Below are positions 24,549 to 37,689 of a stretch of DNA of 58,081 nt, one piece after another; position 1 is the stretch's first letter; every line of letters starts with the position of its first letter. A program made the position numbers and the translations under genes. Location of the stretch: contig MU266510.1 in NCBI GenBank assembly GCA_021014945.1, positions 1 through 58,081 on the forward strand, given 5' to 3'. The stretch comes from Leucogyrophana mollusca. Taxonomy: Eukaryota > Basidiomycota > Agaricomycetes > Boletales. Below the pieces are notes generated by a model. That model made no database searches. It was not told where the DNA came from and saw only the letters and a list, made by a program, of their open reading frames with translations.

Positions 24549-26130
24549 ATGTCGCGCTCTAGTCCAATAGGTTCAAATACTCCGGAATCCATCAGCTCTC
24601 CTGTGGGCAACGGCTTTCCTCGTAAGGCTCTTTCGGCTGGGCTTTGGTCGGACATAAAGAGTGCCAGATGGGTTGTAGAGCCCGGTCAGTTGTGTCAATG
24701 CCCCAGCGCAGTGAGTTCTAATTTAGCTCTACGGCAACCAGCATCATCCTTCAAGTTGCTCGTAATCCCCATCATCCTATACATCAACTGGCATATCCTG
24801 GCACCATATATCGCTCCGCAAATACCCAATCCCTTCGCGCCTTTTCTGTTCATCTCGCATCACGTCCCCACATCTTCCCCTGAGGACCCCCGCTATGCAA
24901 AGGGCTACTTGGATCTCGTATTCGTTGCTTATCACATCATATTTTACTCCTTCGTTCGGCAATTCATCACTATCACTCTTTGTCGACCTATCGCCAAATA
25001 CTTCGGTCTTAGAAAACAGACGAAGCTGGATAGATTTGGTGAGCAGGGATATGCGCTGGTTTATTTTGCGGTCATGGGAGCATGGGGTTTCGTGAGTCAT
25101 ATCATTCTTTCGTCATCACCCTCGTTTTTACAGAAATGACAGCGTATTATGGGACAACTTCCAACCTATTGGTATCGTACAGATGTGTTTTTCATCGGTC
25201 AGTTCCATGCGCTGTGATCGTGAATGTCAACTGACAATCCGTAGACTACCCCCATTGGGATATGAAGCCAGAACTCAAGCGATACTATCTCATGCATGCC
25301 GCTTACTGGTGTCAACAACTCGTTGTGCTGTTGCTTGGCCTCGAAAAGCCGCGCAAAGACTATACCGAATTAGTCGCTCATCATTTCGTCACCTTATGGT
25401 TGATCTTGTGCGCCATTTCCTCTTCGTTGTTGCCTTAACCTAACATATCCGACCAGTTGGAGCTATCTCGTCAATATGACACTGATTGGCAACGCCGTAT
25501 ACATGAGCATGGACATCCCCGATGCTTTCTTAGCTGTGAGCGTTAGTCACACTGTATCAACGATGTCACTGAATATTGTGGACCCAGTTCTCCAAGTTGC
25601 TAAATTACATGCGGTGGGGTAAATCGAAGGTGGTTTCATTCAGCGTATTTCTTTGTGTCTGGACGTTCGTAGCTCCCTGGATCAACCATACGAGCCCTCA
25701 CTGACATCTCACAAAGGTATTTCCGACATTGGCTGAACCTTGTCATGTTGTGGTCCGTGTGGAACGAGTTTGATCTAATGCCGTACGTTAGCCCTCTCCG
25801 CATTTCATGCCAACCTATCTCATTGGAAAATTCTCAGAGAATCATCTAAGAAATGGGAACCGAAAGAAGGAGTGTGGATGACTTGGTGGATGAAGTATCA
25901 AATGTTTGCGCCAATCCTACTGCTACAATTCCTCAACTTGTTCTGGTACTTCCTTATCTGGCGCATTCTTTTCCGGTCAGTTCGATACAGCCCTAATTGT
26001 GTGTTTGCCGAATGCTCAACGCAATGCGAATTATAGGTCCATTGTAAAGTCTTCAATGACAGACGAGCGGTCAGACGATGAAGACGATGGTGAAGACGAA
26101 GCTGATGCTATAGAGGTCAAGGAAGATTGA
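24549..26130 (+). CDS. LAG1: Ceramide synthase (TLC domain)
   Basis: Multi-pass ER enzyme that joins a fatty acyl-CoA to a sphingoid base. The start at 24549 reads [17 protein letters not shown], a Ser-rich cytosolic tail. Hydrophobic segments follow, among them [20 protein letters not shown] and the block with [10 protein letters not shown]. The Lag1 motif spans [40 protein letters not shown] and VTLWLILS; the paired His in AHHF is the catalytic pair. Further exons carry [31 protein letters not shown] and [20 protein letters not shown]. The acidic tail [17 protein letters not shown] is typical of fungal Lag1/Lac1, where it is a phosphorylation target. All introns are GT-AG. It could be either of the two fungal paralogues (LAG1 or LAC1). 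Confidence 0.92.
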
Positions 26131-26331
26131 CCTTTGATTTTGGGCACACGTGGATGGGATGACTGGAACGAACGGTACGGCGGACTAATAGCCTACTTTG
26201 ATCTACGAAAGGGTTCAAGATACCAAGAATATAACAATGACAAGATAACATCACACAGGAGTACTGAACACGCAGCCGAGCGGGGACGACCGAACTATGG
26301 GATGCCGCAGATCCGGCTTGATATTCGAAGG

Positions 26332-27915
26332 TCAGGAGGCAGCATCGTCGCCGTCCCCGCCCAGAAGCTTTCCTGTCTTCATATCATACCCGGATGGAAC
26401 AGATCCGAAGGCGCCCTCTTGGTCTGAAAAGTCGCTGTCTTCTTCCCATGGCCGGAAATCCACTTTAACGCCAGCCCCAACTTGAGACCCGTTGACAGTG
26501 TTCGTGGCCCCCGTTCGGCTTGGCCAGCGCTTCTCCCGTTGCATGTCCAGAGGATCACCGGATGCCATGGATATCATCGCTAACAGAGTATACTGAGAGA
26601 AGGGGACGGTTATTATCGTGATTCGTGACTGTCGAAGTAAAATCTTACATGGGCATCGTTCCCGGCATTGTGCAGGTATGAACAAGGTACTTGAAGGTGT
26701 CTGCAGACGCGCTCAAGTGATCTGCGATTGTGTCCAGCCTCCCCCTCCAAGGCTGCGAACAAGTCGGAAGTGTCGATAACAAAGATGCCATCGTCAGGGG
26801 TAGCGTCAGGCAGGAGGAAAATCAGGTCAGGAATTTCTGCATCCACCGCTTTGGATTTAAGATATCTAAGGTGTGATGAGAAGATTGTGCGTCAGAGTGA
26901 CGTGGAGTAACCTTACTTGATGTCCTGACTGTTGTCATGAAATACAAGAAATAATGGCCCTGCCTCTTGAAGCGTCGATATGAGCGCCTGGATACGAGTC
27001 TTGAACACGGCCCTGCTGACAACCTCACTCTCCCCAAAGGCAAAATGCTATGAACCTGAAGCGTCAGGGGACGTTCGGAGCCACACAAGAGTACCAACCT
27101 CCCGATTATTGTCCACATACGTGTTGAAGTAGTTTTGGTGTTCCTTCACGATCAAATGGCCTTGCTCCTGGATCTCCTTTTCGTTTTCCCATCGGACGAC
27201 GCTCCATCCGAATTCCGTGAGGAGTGTGTGGTCACGATCCCATGCTTCAAAATCTAAAGCACACCAAGCACCCTTTTTGTCCGACCAGAAAGTACGGACA
27301 CGCTCGAACAGATCTCTTCGTGAGTTGAGCATCGGATTTGCCCCCTTAAGACGCTTGTTGTTCTTTTCTATTTGCTAGAGGAATATCTTGCTATAGAGAT
27401 TGCAGCAAGGGAGCAACTAGGCGTACCTTTAGAGCGCTCCGCAGGTCGCCGCCGGTCTTATACTGGACTGGAGAAACATGGCGCAGGCTGGAAGTAGTCA
27501 GAAGACAGTCTGAGTAGGGCAGAGGAATCAAGGTTTTGGTGAGCTTCATTGCATGGAGCCAATATCGCAGATATTCGACTTGAGCCGAAGAAAACAAAAG
27601 TCGCGTCTCATAGTTTTGGAGGGTTCCTGATATGAGTTAGAGTCGGGCTGAGCTCCCGTGGACGACTCTCCTGGGGTTGCCTCACCCATGAATAATTCTG
27701 CACCGTCGACCCCTTCCTTGCGTAGGGGATGATTAGGATGTACAAGGGCGTCATGGGCGAGGCAAGCCTTCAACGGCCCTCGATCATCTGGATCAGGAAG
27801 TGCTTGGTGCCTGCAAACTTGTAGATCAAAGCCCGGATATCATTGCCGTGGTATCTTACCACTCGAACCAGATATCGGTGTAGCGATAATAGCCTGTGAT
27901 CACCGGGGCGACCAT
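26332..27915 (-). CDS. Gfd2/YDR514C-like DEDDh exonuclease-domain protein
   Basis: The start at 27915 gives MVAPVITGYYRYTDIWFEW. Exons then encode FAGTKHFLIQ, a linker, QVEYLRYWLHAMKLTKTLIP and LYNSRRDLFERVRTFW-like sequence (actual reading MLNSRRDLFERVRTFW at 27290-27332). An RNase H-like fold follows. Catalytic-type residues are Asp and Glu in CALDFEAWDRDH, Asp in LVFHDNSQDIKYLKSK, and His plus Asp in CSYLHNAGNDAHYTLLAM, so the whole DEDDh set appears present. A tail RPWEEDSDFSDQEGAFGSVP ends at 26332. This matches the C-terminal domain shared by yeast Gfd2 and YDR514C and by many fungal proteins whose substrate is unknown; a 3'-5' RNA or DNA exonuclease is inferred. It is divergent from CENP-A across 226 bases. 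Confidence 0.8.
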
Positions 27916-28141
27916 TGATGATGGTGGGGGGAAGAAATCTATTACTTGTCCACCCCGATCTGTGGCCAGCTGGAGGCTTCTTGCATGTCCCAGTATGGTA
28001 ACAATGTTCGAGTTGAAAGCTCGCCACAGTTACGTTTATGGTTATGATGTGCTCACTCACACAGTGACATCCAGGCCACAATATTCACCCCCGCGTACAG
28101 TCTTTCCTTTCCACTTCTCATCCGCCGTTCCTCCACGACCG
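27916..28141. promoter_or_regulatory. Shared exonuclease/CENP-A promoter
   Basis: The 226 bases between the divergent start codons must hold both promoters. No MCB box was seen in it. Confidence 0.45.
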
Positions 28142-28855
<714 letters not shown>

Positions 28856-29320
28856 AACTTGCCTGTATACCTTCTTTCTGACTGTCCATGAATTACTACC
28901 ACGCTTTCCGGGCTGTTCTGCCTTTTGAGAGCCTTGAGTGCTCCAAGAAATGCATTGTACAATAAAACTAGATAACCGGAAAAATGTCAGATGCGCATAG
29001 TGGAGAAGGTGAAAGTGAGGCGGGTTATCGAGACCAATGCAGCGACCACTAGTATGACAGTTGTTTGCTTGACAAAAAAGTTCGTGAAAGGACATGAAAC
29101 GAATAGCTAAGAGAAATAATTAATACGATCTGCTCGTATAAGTTGCATAAGTGTACGACTTGAAAACGAAGAAGTAGAGGTGGTGAAATGATGTGAATCC
29201 GATGTGGGGGAGGGTATCGGTGAATGAGTGCAGTGATATTAATGAGCGGATGCATGCGCCATTGACGAATGTGTTGATTTCGATGCAAGAAAAAAAGTCC
29301 AGATCTGAGTCCATTCTGAA
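28856..29320. other. Convergent intergenic region
   Basis: This stretch lies between the CENP-A stop and the stop of the coiled-coil gene. No gene or repeat was recognised. Confidence 0.45.
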
Positions 29321-31836
29321 CTATGAAATCACCGACTGGCGCCTGTTAGTGGGTGGTAGCTGTGGGTACGCCATAGGCACCGGTCTCACTGAAGGAGCGG
29401 GAACTGTTTGCAATTGGGCTAGGGCTGATGGTGCGCGACGACTCTGCTGCTGTGCGCTGTTACTCGCGTAAGCGCGAGGGGAACGCGGTGGCGAGTGCGC
29501 TGTTGACAATCTTCTATCATGCAGATCTGGCTGGCTTCCGACCTTCCTTTCTACGACCGGTGCTCCTCCAGTTACCATTGCGGCTGCTTCGTCAGAGGCG
29601 CGTCGCTGATGTGAATTATAGGCCCCATAAGGATTTGTGGCAATGCGGTTTGAATAATGTACCGCCTCTGCACTATTCGTTCGCGGTAGCGCAGAAGTGT
29701 GTTGTCGGGGAGAAGATTGTGAAGAGTGACCTTGAGAGCCGTTATACGACCGCGGCCGATTTCCGAATTGGTTCATCATGAAAGGAGGTGATGGTGGTAG
29801 CAGGGGCATGTCCATGGGGTAGAACTGCATCGCGGGAACAACAGACATGGCGGGCATTTGAGGTAAAGGCGGTACCGGAGGAACATGGGTCCAAGGGGCA
29901 GCATACGGCATGAGAGATGCGCGGGGACTGGGAAATGCTGGCACCTGAGCGTGCTTGGAGGGATCGATGGCTTGGGAATTGCGTTTACTGACGCGGCGAC
30001 CGTCACGAGCGCGTACATCTTCGGACGATGTTGTATGCGCCGAGTATACAGAGGGAGGCCTGGACATGCTGCGCTGGCTCCCAGGAGTCGGAGGTAAGGA
30101 GCTGGCGGGGGAGCCGTCATAGGGCGGTAATGATGCTGTGACGATGAGTTCTGGAGCGTGTCCGCGCTGTGAGTGGCTTGAGTTGTGACGCGCAGGGCTA
30201 GAATGTCTTGTCTCCCGGGAAGCGGATCGCTCGTGCTCCATGCCGCGGACCAGGGACGACGACGACGACGCCTGCCCGGCCCGTGAAGCGTCACGGCGGG
30301 CCCTTGCGGCATGTACCTCCTCGGCGTATGCTCTTTGCCTCTTCTCTTCCTCTATCTTCCGCTTCTCATCTTCCCACGCTTTCCGCTCCCTCTCCCATTC
30401 TCTCTTCTCTGCTTCGCGCTGACGACGTTCGGCCTCCTGTTTACGCTTCTCCTCCTCATGTGCCCTCCGTTTTTGTTCTTCCAACAGAAATTTAGCCTTC
30501 TCTTCACGCTTCTTTTTTATGCGCAGAACATATCCCAGAGGGATCTGATCCTCTTTGTCGACTTCCGCAAATCGCACACCTCTTTTGGCAGGTGGTGGTG
30601 AAGCTTCTTCCTTGACTTCTGGCTTTGGGGTGACCAAAGGTGGAGGTTCGGTAGGTGCCGGTAACGAAATGGGAGGCGAGAACCTGGGTTCAGTTGCCTT
30701 TGGTGGGCTAGCAACGGGGACTATATGCCGAAACCTATCAGCAACTGAAGCAATAACAGCACAAAAAAGTAGGCACCTGGGATCTGAGGGATTTCCCCCG
30801 AAGCCTCTGCCATGGGGTCGAAATCTTGCACATCGGCATCCAGGCCAGCCAGCGTTTCCAAAGGCCCCGAGAACTCCAATGCAGCAACTCCGAACCCTGA
30901 ACCAGATATACGAGTACAGATGGCGTTGCCGGAACTTTCTTCACGAGTCCAGACAAGCACTCTGTCTTCATAACAGGGACGCGATGCCCATTTAGCAAGG
31001 CCTGTGCAATGTGCAACAACATGTTCGGGCGGTATACATGGATCTTCGTCCAGGTTGTATCCGGAGGGTTGTCTTGATGTGACAGCGGGTCGCAAGCCAA
31101 GAGGGGCTATTGAATGCTCGTCTGAGCGAGTGAGGTCGTCAAGGCGCTTGAGAAGGAGTGCTTTGTGCATTTTAGACGCTGTGGTTTCAATCCGGGACAA
31201 ATGTCGAGAGGTATTACTTGAACGAGGGAAAGATGTGCCACTTGGGATGTCGAGCAGAGGAGGGTGCGAATACTGAGGTAGAAGGCTGTTTGTAATCATG
31301 GTTCGAAGATTTGTCCGGGCCTTTGTGATGCTCTGCGGCGAGATCGCATGGACAGCAAGATGTTCTGGGTGATCAGACTCGTCGTCAGACTGAGATGACG
31401 CATCATCGGTGTCGTTAGAAAGATCGATTTGAGGAGGGCGCAAGGCTGAAGTTGGCAATGGAGGTGGCCAATCCGGTTTGAAATCCCAATCATTACGCGT
31501 GTCTGCGGTGGGTTTTCTACCTCCTAACCACGATTTCCAATTAGCCTTCTTACTCGGAGTACGGGGTAGACGATGATGCTCCTCGTCTGGCGTTGGCAGG
31601 GTTGTCGAACCGCTCGAAGACGAGGCTGAGGAGTTAGCAGCGTCGCTGGCAATAAGCTGGGGCAACGTAGGATGAACGGCTCGCCGGGAAAGCGAATTGA
31701 AGACACGAGACTTCTTCTTGGAGGGGTCTCGTTGCGGTGCAGAATGTTCGTTGGAGGATGCGGGAGCTGGTGCATCTGACCTGTCCGTCGGCCTGTCGGT
31801 ACGCTTCGAGACAAAGACAGAAGCTATCCGACGCAT
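29321..31836 (-). CDS. Large uncharacterised coiled-coil protein
   Basis: Not recognised as a named family. Two exons are joined by an intron of about 56 bases near 30720-30776, giving roughly 820 residues from the start at 31836 (MRRIASVFVSKRTDRPTDR). The N-terminal third is Ser/Pro-rich and disordered. A folded-looking block of about 100 residues includes EDPCIPPEHVVAHCTGLAKW, CYEDRVLVWTREESSGN and GFGVAALEFSGPLETLAGLD. A basic segment (KRGVRFAEVDKEDQIPLGY) follows, then a highly charged Glu/Lys/Arg coiled coil of about 90 residues (30240-30520). The remainder is a long Pro/Ser/Gln-rich tail with PPVPPLPQMPAMSV and MPLLPPSPPFMMNQ repeats. Composition suggests a scaffold or RNA/cytoskeleton-associated protein, but that is inference only. 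Confidence 0.75.
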
Positions 31837-32318
31837 TGTTGGCAGGAAGGAAAAGAGAGTGGATGATGGTAAAAGAAGGGCTTTAAGGGCTAGTGAAGCA
31901 TTACAAATAGGACTGGGACATGGAGATCGAAATTCAATGAATAGAGGGTGGCGAAGTGGGAAGGCGAATTAGACCCCCTCCGGTTACACGGCCTCTGTTT
32001 GACGCTAGTGCCGCTAAAATTGCGTCCGAGGTATTCGCTGCTAGTCTGTCGCTGAGCCTGAGCTTGGGCCTTTGGGCTTACAGTAATACTGTCGTGTCTG
32101 TAGACTGTAGTAAAACGCTCGAAAAAGGGCGAGCTGCGTGTATCGTTTATGTATTCACATAGGACAACGATCGTGCCTATGCCGGTGCTTCGTGAGAATG
32201 ACCATACAGAAGGAGTATCGCTCATGCATCAAGCTGCCGCAATAACATCAGCTGCCACGCTGCCTCTGAACAACAAACTGCCGTATGCTACCCATACACG
32301 TTGGTGCCGCCCGCTATT
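31837..32318. other. Intergenic region between tandem minus-strand genes
   Basis: It holds the promoter of the coiled-coil gene and the 3' region of RRN7. No distinct motif was identified. Confidence 0.4.
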
Positions 32319-34617
32319 TTAGTCCCTTCTTCCTGAATTATCGTCCCCCGTTTCTTCTTCGCCTGTTCGTTGCCCACTCCACCACCGGGCAAACCGCCGT
32401 TCGTATAGCTCCACTATACCGCACAGATAATCGTTGCTTACGCCGGTCCACTTGGCTGATCGCTCGACGACCAGTTCGTAGTCTTCTGGTAGCTTTCCCA
32501 GGACGTCTCGAGAATTGTAGATCGTGTACGATTCTCCGGGACGAAGCACACCCTGATCGTCCCCGTTCAGCCTTGTCGATGGGAGCGCTCGCGCGCCGAG
32601 TTTAGACGTGATGGCCTGTGGGCTTATTTCTGCGTTCCTATTCGACAGGGAGAAATAGTTGTCGAGGATGCGATGTTCTGCCCGCGCATCCATATAAATA
32701 GGACTTCTCGCACCCGATGAGGTGAACGCACTTACCAGAATCGTCATTCTGCGGTCCCACCAGCACTCGCTCACAAAAGTCGAGATATCGATCAATCGTG
32801 GCATCATCGAGGTCACAAATGGGCCTGTTGAGCGTCAGCATTACCGACATCTTTATTATGCTACGCGAAACTGACACTGTAACTCGGGAGCCAAACTGCA
32901 CCTCGTTGTCTTGCAAATCTGCCTCGTTTAGATGTCTCAGCAATGACAAGTATTCATCCAGCCTCGGAAGAGTGCAGGCCGGATCATCAGGGTGTGTCGG
33001 CAGCCTGATATACATTAACACAGCACCCATACATCATTGTAAAAACTCACCTTGTTTTCCCATCAAGGCCATACACAAGTTTCAACACGACGATGGCGGT
33101 CGCAACCAGCGCGAGCTCCGGTGGGACGTTGTCAAACTTATGACTGTGCGGATCATCTCTCTTGACGCGACGCAGTGTTGGCGCTAAGGAGTGATGGAGT
33201 GTCAAGGGCAGTGAAAGAACACAGCCGAGCCTTTTCGTGAGACCGTACAATGTTGCTGGAAAAACATTTCCGTTCATTCCGCTCTGCACGGTGACATGAC
33301 ACCAACTCACGAGTACCACCAAGACACTGCCGAGTCACTCGCCATAAGACGGGCGCGGCATTCAGTTCAGGAGTAAACACTCCATAGCTGGCGTATATGC
33401 GTTTTGCAATGCGTGAAGATAGGCGATGGAGCAACAAGGTGCTGGGTGCGTGCTATAGTTCAGGAACGTTTGTCTGGGATTGAATGGGAAAGTGGTCGCC
33501 TCTACGTACATGTGGCGATAACGCCTGTATGGCGTGTTTAGTCAAATGGCGAGTAAGATTGTTGGGCAGCAGCCGAACTGGATCAAGATACGGCATCTTG
33601 TATGACTCTATGACCCTAATGAAAATCAGGATCTGCACGTTGTGTGGCGTCGCGACCTGAAAATCACGAGAAGCCTCACCTTATAAAGTCCATATATATG
33701 ATAGGAACGCGCATAGTCCAACATGCGACAACAAGCACGGCAATGTTGCTCGCAGGCCTATCATATTTACCAACGAGGCCTCTTTGACCCCGTGAGGTAG
33801 CATTTGGTTGATGATGTTTGCTACTTTCATCATCAGATGACGAGCTAATTTCAGAGTTCTCTCGCAAGAGCTCCACCAGCTCTGGATCATCTTCTTCACC
33901 GCTCTCGTCCTCGCTGGACGACGACGAATCAGATCCGGAATCACCGGATTTGTCGGTACGTTCGCGGCTTTTACTGCTCCCCGAAGCGGAATCAGCGCGT
34001 CTCGTGGAAGTCCGAGCCGCAGGGTCTGTCTTGGTTCCTTTCTGTTCTTGGAGATGGTGATATGGCTCTGCGGGAGGAGGATTCGGAAGAAGGTTCAGAT
34101 GTAGCGTCCAAATATCTCTGCAAACAGTCTGAAAATCACGGGTTAGTGCAACTACAGAACTCGAGCAACTCACTCGCCTCAAATTCTGGAGGAAGGCTCC
34201 ACAAGGCGATTAGAGTTGCGACCTGTTTCCGCAGGAGCAATTGCAGACATTGATAATAGTGAAATCGTGCACGCTCCCCATGGTACACTACAGTCTGTCC
34301 AGTGAGATCAGACGGATGGAAGACATTCCAGTTGGCCTACGCGTCGGGTCCGCTTTGCTCGCCTTTTCCTTCTTCTTCCGCCCGGATTTAAGTGTGCGCT
34401 TCTTCATAGTATGGTTCCCAAGATCCTCTGCCTCGCCCGATTCAGTCCTGTAATTCTAGCCGCGCCAAGGATGACTATTCCGCCTCGGTTCTTCCTGCTG
34501 CTCTAGAAATGGGCTTACCTGGAGGACATGGCCCTCGCTACAGGCAACGAGCCCACTGGAGACGTCTTTGTGCCACTGTTTTGAGCCACAAACCGGACAC
34601 TTGCGTCTGGGAGCCAT
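32319..34617 (-). CDS. RRN7: RNA polymerase I initiation factor RRN7/TAF1B family
   Basis: TFIIB-like subunit of the core factor that brings Pol I to the rDNA promoter. The start at 34617 gives MAPRRKCPVCGSKQWHKDVS then LVACSEGHVLQ, the N-terminal zinc ribbon (CPVC...C..GH). Later exons carry KKRTLKSGRKKKEKASKADP, VCRDIWTLHLNLLPNPPPAE, an acidic/Ser low-complexity insert (DKSGDSGSDSSSSSEDESGE), then cyclin-fold-type segments DRPASNIAVLVVACWTMRVP, ESYKMPYLDPVRLLPNNLTR, RVTRQCLGGT, LPLTLHHSLAPTLRRVKRDD and PPELALVATAIVVLKLVYGL. The C-terminal exon holds PGESYTIYNSRDVLGKLPED and ends at 32319. There are many short introns. The ordering and spacing match fungal Rrn7; the acidic insert is a feature of this copy. 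Confidence 0.85.
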
Positions 34618-34893
34618 GGAGGCCCTCCAACTTGTGCAGGATTTCGCTGCCTCAGCTTTACTCAAGCCTATAAGACTGCAGAAGGCCTGAGGCAAGCAAG
34701 AAGTACAACTTGAAATTAATTCCAGTAATACCCACGTGGTTTGGAAACTAAATGTGCTTATATCACGTGATCAAAGACCACCTTCCCAAAAACGGAGAAG
34801 AGGTTTTTGAAGTCCCAACCAAATCCGACCCGCTTCAACCTTCCAGCTGGTGCTCTAATCACTCCTTCCGAATTAACAAGGAGCTGAGAGCCG
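34618..34893. promoter_or_regulatory. Divergent RRN7/J-protein promoter
   Basis: Gap of 276 bases between divergent start codons. Its motifs were not resolved. Confidence 0.4.
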
Positions 34894-36321
34894 ATGAAGG
34901 CCTTTGTTTTCATCGCATTCCTGGGTGTGTTGGCTACGCTCGTGTCGGCGTAAGTATTACTTGACACTCTAACTGCTGTGACACTGCTGATTTCGCGGCT
35001 TTCTAGATGGACTAAAGTGAGCTTCATGGTCTCTTGACGCATGGATGCAAGGCCTTATGGATCGTTTGCAAAGGAAGACCATGAAATCTTTGACCTTGTC
35101 AGTGCGCTCGAGGGAGCCGAAGGTTTGTATTGCCGCTTCTTGTCGCAAGTGTAACGCACTCACCGTGACGGCCTACCCACAGGCAAAGGGACGACCTTTT
35201 ATTCATGGCTAGACATCCCCTCAAGTGCCACTCTGGCTCAGATAAACAAGGCGTACAGAAAGAAAAGCATACAGCTCCAGTGAGCGATAACTGTTCATCT
35301 CATTCACCCATCACACGAGCTCATACGACAATGTCTAACCAGTCCGGATAAAAATCCAGGCGTCAAAGGTATTCACGATAGATTCGCGCGCCTGGGTGTC
35401 ATCACGGCTATTCTGAGGAGCACTGAAGGCCGGAAGCGGTGTGTAGCAAATTTCTGCGTCGCAAACAGGTCCCTCAGACCCGCTGATATATCCAGCTATG
35501 ACTTCTTTTATAAGAACGGCGTACCAAAATGGAGAGGTACTGGCTATTACTATGCTCGATTCAGGCCAGGTCTCGGGGTGGGTGCCCCGCTTGCGCCGTG
35601 TACCTGACCGTCTAACCAAACTACGCTTACAGACCGTGCTAGTGTTCCTCACTATCTTGACGTCAAGCCTACAGTACCTTGTGCAGCGATTGAACTATAC
35701 CCGGGACCTCGCGCGGATCGAGCAGACCATCCGTGATGCCCGCCTGGCCGCATGGGGCCAGAAAATGGAACCTCTGCAAGGACGGAGAAAGGTACGGTGT
35801 GGAGTTCTGACAGAAGTGGGACATACTAATGTCGTGGCTTCGCTCCAGGTGAAAGTCAACCTTGGCGGTGGTCCAAGGGTTGACGAGGATGGGAATTACG
35901 TCAACGGGAGAACGATAGACATGGTGGTAGAAGGTGATCAAGTCTACATCGTACGTCCAGTCAATGCAGTCACTTGGGTATAACCTGACGCGGGTCTGGA
36001 TAGCTGGATCCCACCGGGGACTTGCATCTCTTAGATACTGGCTCAGCCACACGTCCAACTATCTCGAGTACTTGGTTCATCGCCCTGGTTGCCAGCCTTT
36101 TCGGTAAACTCACACGCCCCGAGTCTCAAGAAAACAATGAAGATGGCAGCGCTGGCGCAGATGGTGATGTTGAATTGGACGATGGTTCAGATTCCCCAGC
36201 AAGCGGGACAGTTACACCCAGCGGGGCAAGCGAAGGCGAAACAAAAATTGATCTGAAGGCTGGACGTGCTGCAGCTGCAAAGGCAGGTGGGAGAAGAAGA
36301 AAAGCAGTGAGGAAGCGGTGA
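34894..36321 (+). CDS. ERJ5: ER membrane DnaJ (ERJ5-like)
   Basis: Hsp70 co-chaperone that stimulates BiP/Kar2 from the ER membrane. The start at 34894 gives a clear signal peptide, MKAFVFIAFLGVLATLVSA. The J domain includes DHEIFDLVSALEGAEG, TTFYSWLDIPSSATLAQINK, AYRKKSIQLHPDKNPG and RFARLGVITAILRSTEGRKR, with YDFFYKNGVPKWRGTGYYYA after it. An intron (35280-35342) splits the His codon of the HPD motif. A membrane segment (TVLVFLTILTSSLQYLVQRL) and a possible second one (TWFIALVASLFGKL) follow. The acidic and then Lys/Arg-rich tail ends GGRRRKAVRKR at 36321. The ERJ5 name rests on domain order, not on close identity. Confidence 0.87.
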
Positions 36322-37689
36322 TCGGATTGCCCCATGACTTCTCAAGGGACGTTGTGTGGGGTAATAGATATTAGAGTTCTTGCTACGGCATCGACTCAAT
36401 AAATATAGATGCCTTCAAGTTTTACAATTCCGCGGCTTATGTGGGACCATCTCATCTTTTATGATGCATGAGGCTTACATTGAACAGAAACCGACATGAG
36501 TTGGCCAACATATCCGCACAACCAGCGTCAACCCCGGATCACAACAAAAGACTGGACATACCGAGTCAAGCCTCGCATGTTGCCGATATCAGATTGACGA
36601 TGAGAACTGATGTTACCTGAAGGTCACCTCAGGATGGCGTGATGAAGTCCAAGTACAATGAGTCGGACGTGCAGTCCGTTCAAGGGTCAATCTGGCCTTG
36701 TGACCAGAACATGATGGGCGTCCAGAAGAAGAACTCTGGAAGGAACGGCCAAACCCACGCAGCGCAGCATTTCTAGGGCAATGGTGAATGAAGAGTCGAG
36801 CTTGCCCGTTTTCGCCAATAATTACATACGGGTTGTCAGGAGGAAACGAGTGACATTGCGTGTTTTGAATCTTGTGATTTGAAGGCTTTTGGGGAGTGTG
36901 CAAGTGGTGCTCAATACCTGCCGCAGTCGGTGAGAAAAAAGTGGCATGCGACGCTCCATAGCATCATGATTCATGACTCGAGGAAGACCGGAAAGAAACG
37001 GTAGGAGCAATTCCCGAGTGCTCGTCCCAGATGAGTTAGCAAAGGGATGTCCAAGCTGTCAGACGAACCTGGCTCTATCAACCCAAGTGAGATGGGATGT
37101 CAGGACGGGGACTTGAACATGATGGACGGTCGAACTTGAGTCGGAATCAAACGATGGGGTGATCCGCCACAGTTTCCTAATTTGGCAAAACAAGATGGCG
37201 AGACTTGTCGGCCGAAGGAGTAAATGGGGAGCCGGGGGTCGCCGTAGTTTTTCCAGAGTCGAAAACCGGAGGCGATATTCCGGCTAGTGAATGCCAGCGA
37301 ATATCCAGCGAGTGATCGGTTCGCGTGGTCGAGGCTCGAGTCAGAGATAAGGACCGGGAAGGAGAGAGCGGGGAGTCTCTGGTGAGCGGAAGAGGCCTGG
37401 TTGAGTAACATTGTAATGTCTGTAACGTTAAGACCCAGGGAAGGTATGTCATGGCTGTCCTGGGATTGGCAGGCCCCAAATTCCTAGTTCGTCTCTTCGG
37501 GTGGTGGCAGTGGGGCGTTGCTTATCGGCCAATGAGAATTCGGGAAAAGACGGTGCCTTTGGTAAACAGACTGCAACAGAATCGGAGGTTGGCGTTCCTT
37601 TTTAAACAGGCTGGGGTTCATTCCATCCTCTCATCCTTTTGCTTATACCGCGTTATTCGCACGTCTACTTTCATCATTAGACTCGAATT
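36322..37689. promoter_or_regulatory. Long upstream region of glutamine synthetase
   Basis: About 1.37 kb without a convincing gene; the open frames in it lack family similarity and overlap on both strands. Within 350 bases of the GLN1 start codon are GATAAG (37346-37351), CTTATC (37521-37526, the complement of GATAAG) and CCAAT (37529-37533). GATAAG is the site for AreA/Nit2-type nitrogen regulators and CCAAT that of the HAP complex; use of these sites is inferred. Confidence 0.5.

Noticed and set aside
36613..37479. Minus-strand reading frames upstream of glutamine synthetase
   Set aside because: Low-complexity Ser/Thr/Pro composition, overlapping frames and no splice series or family motif.
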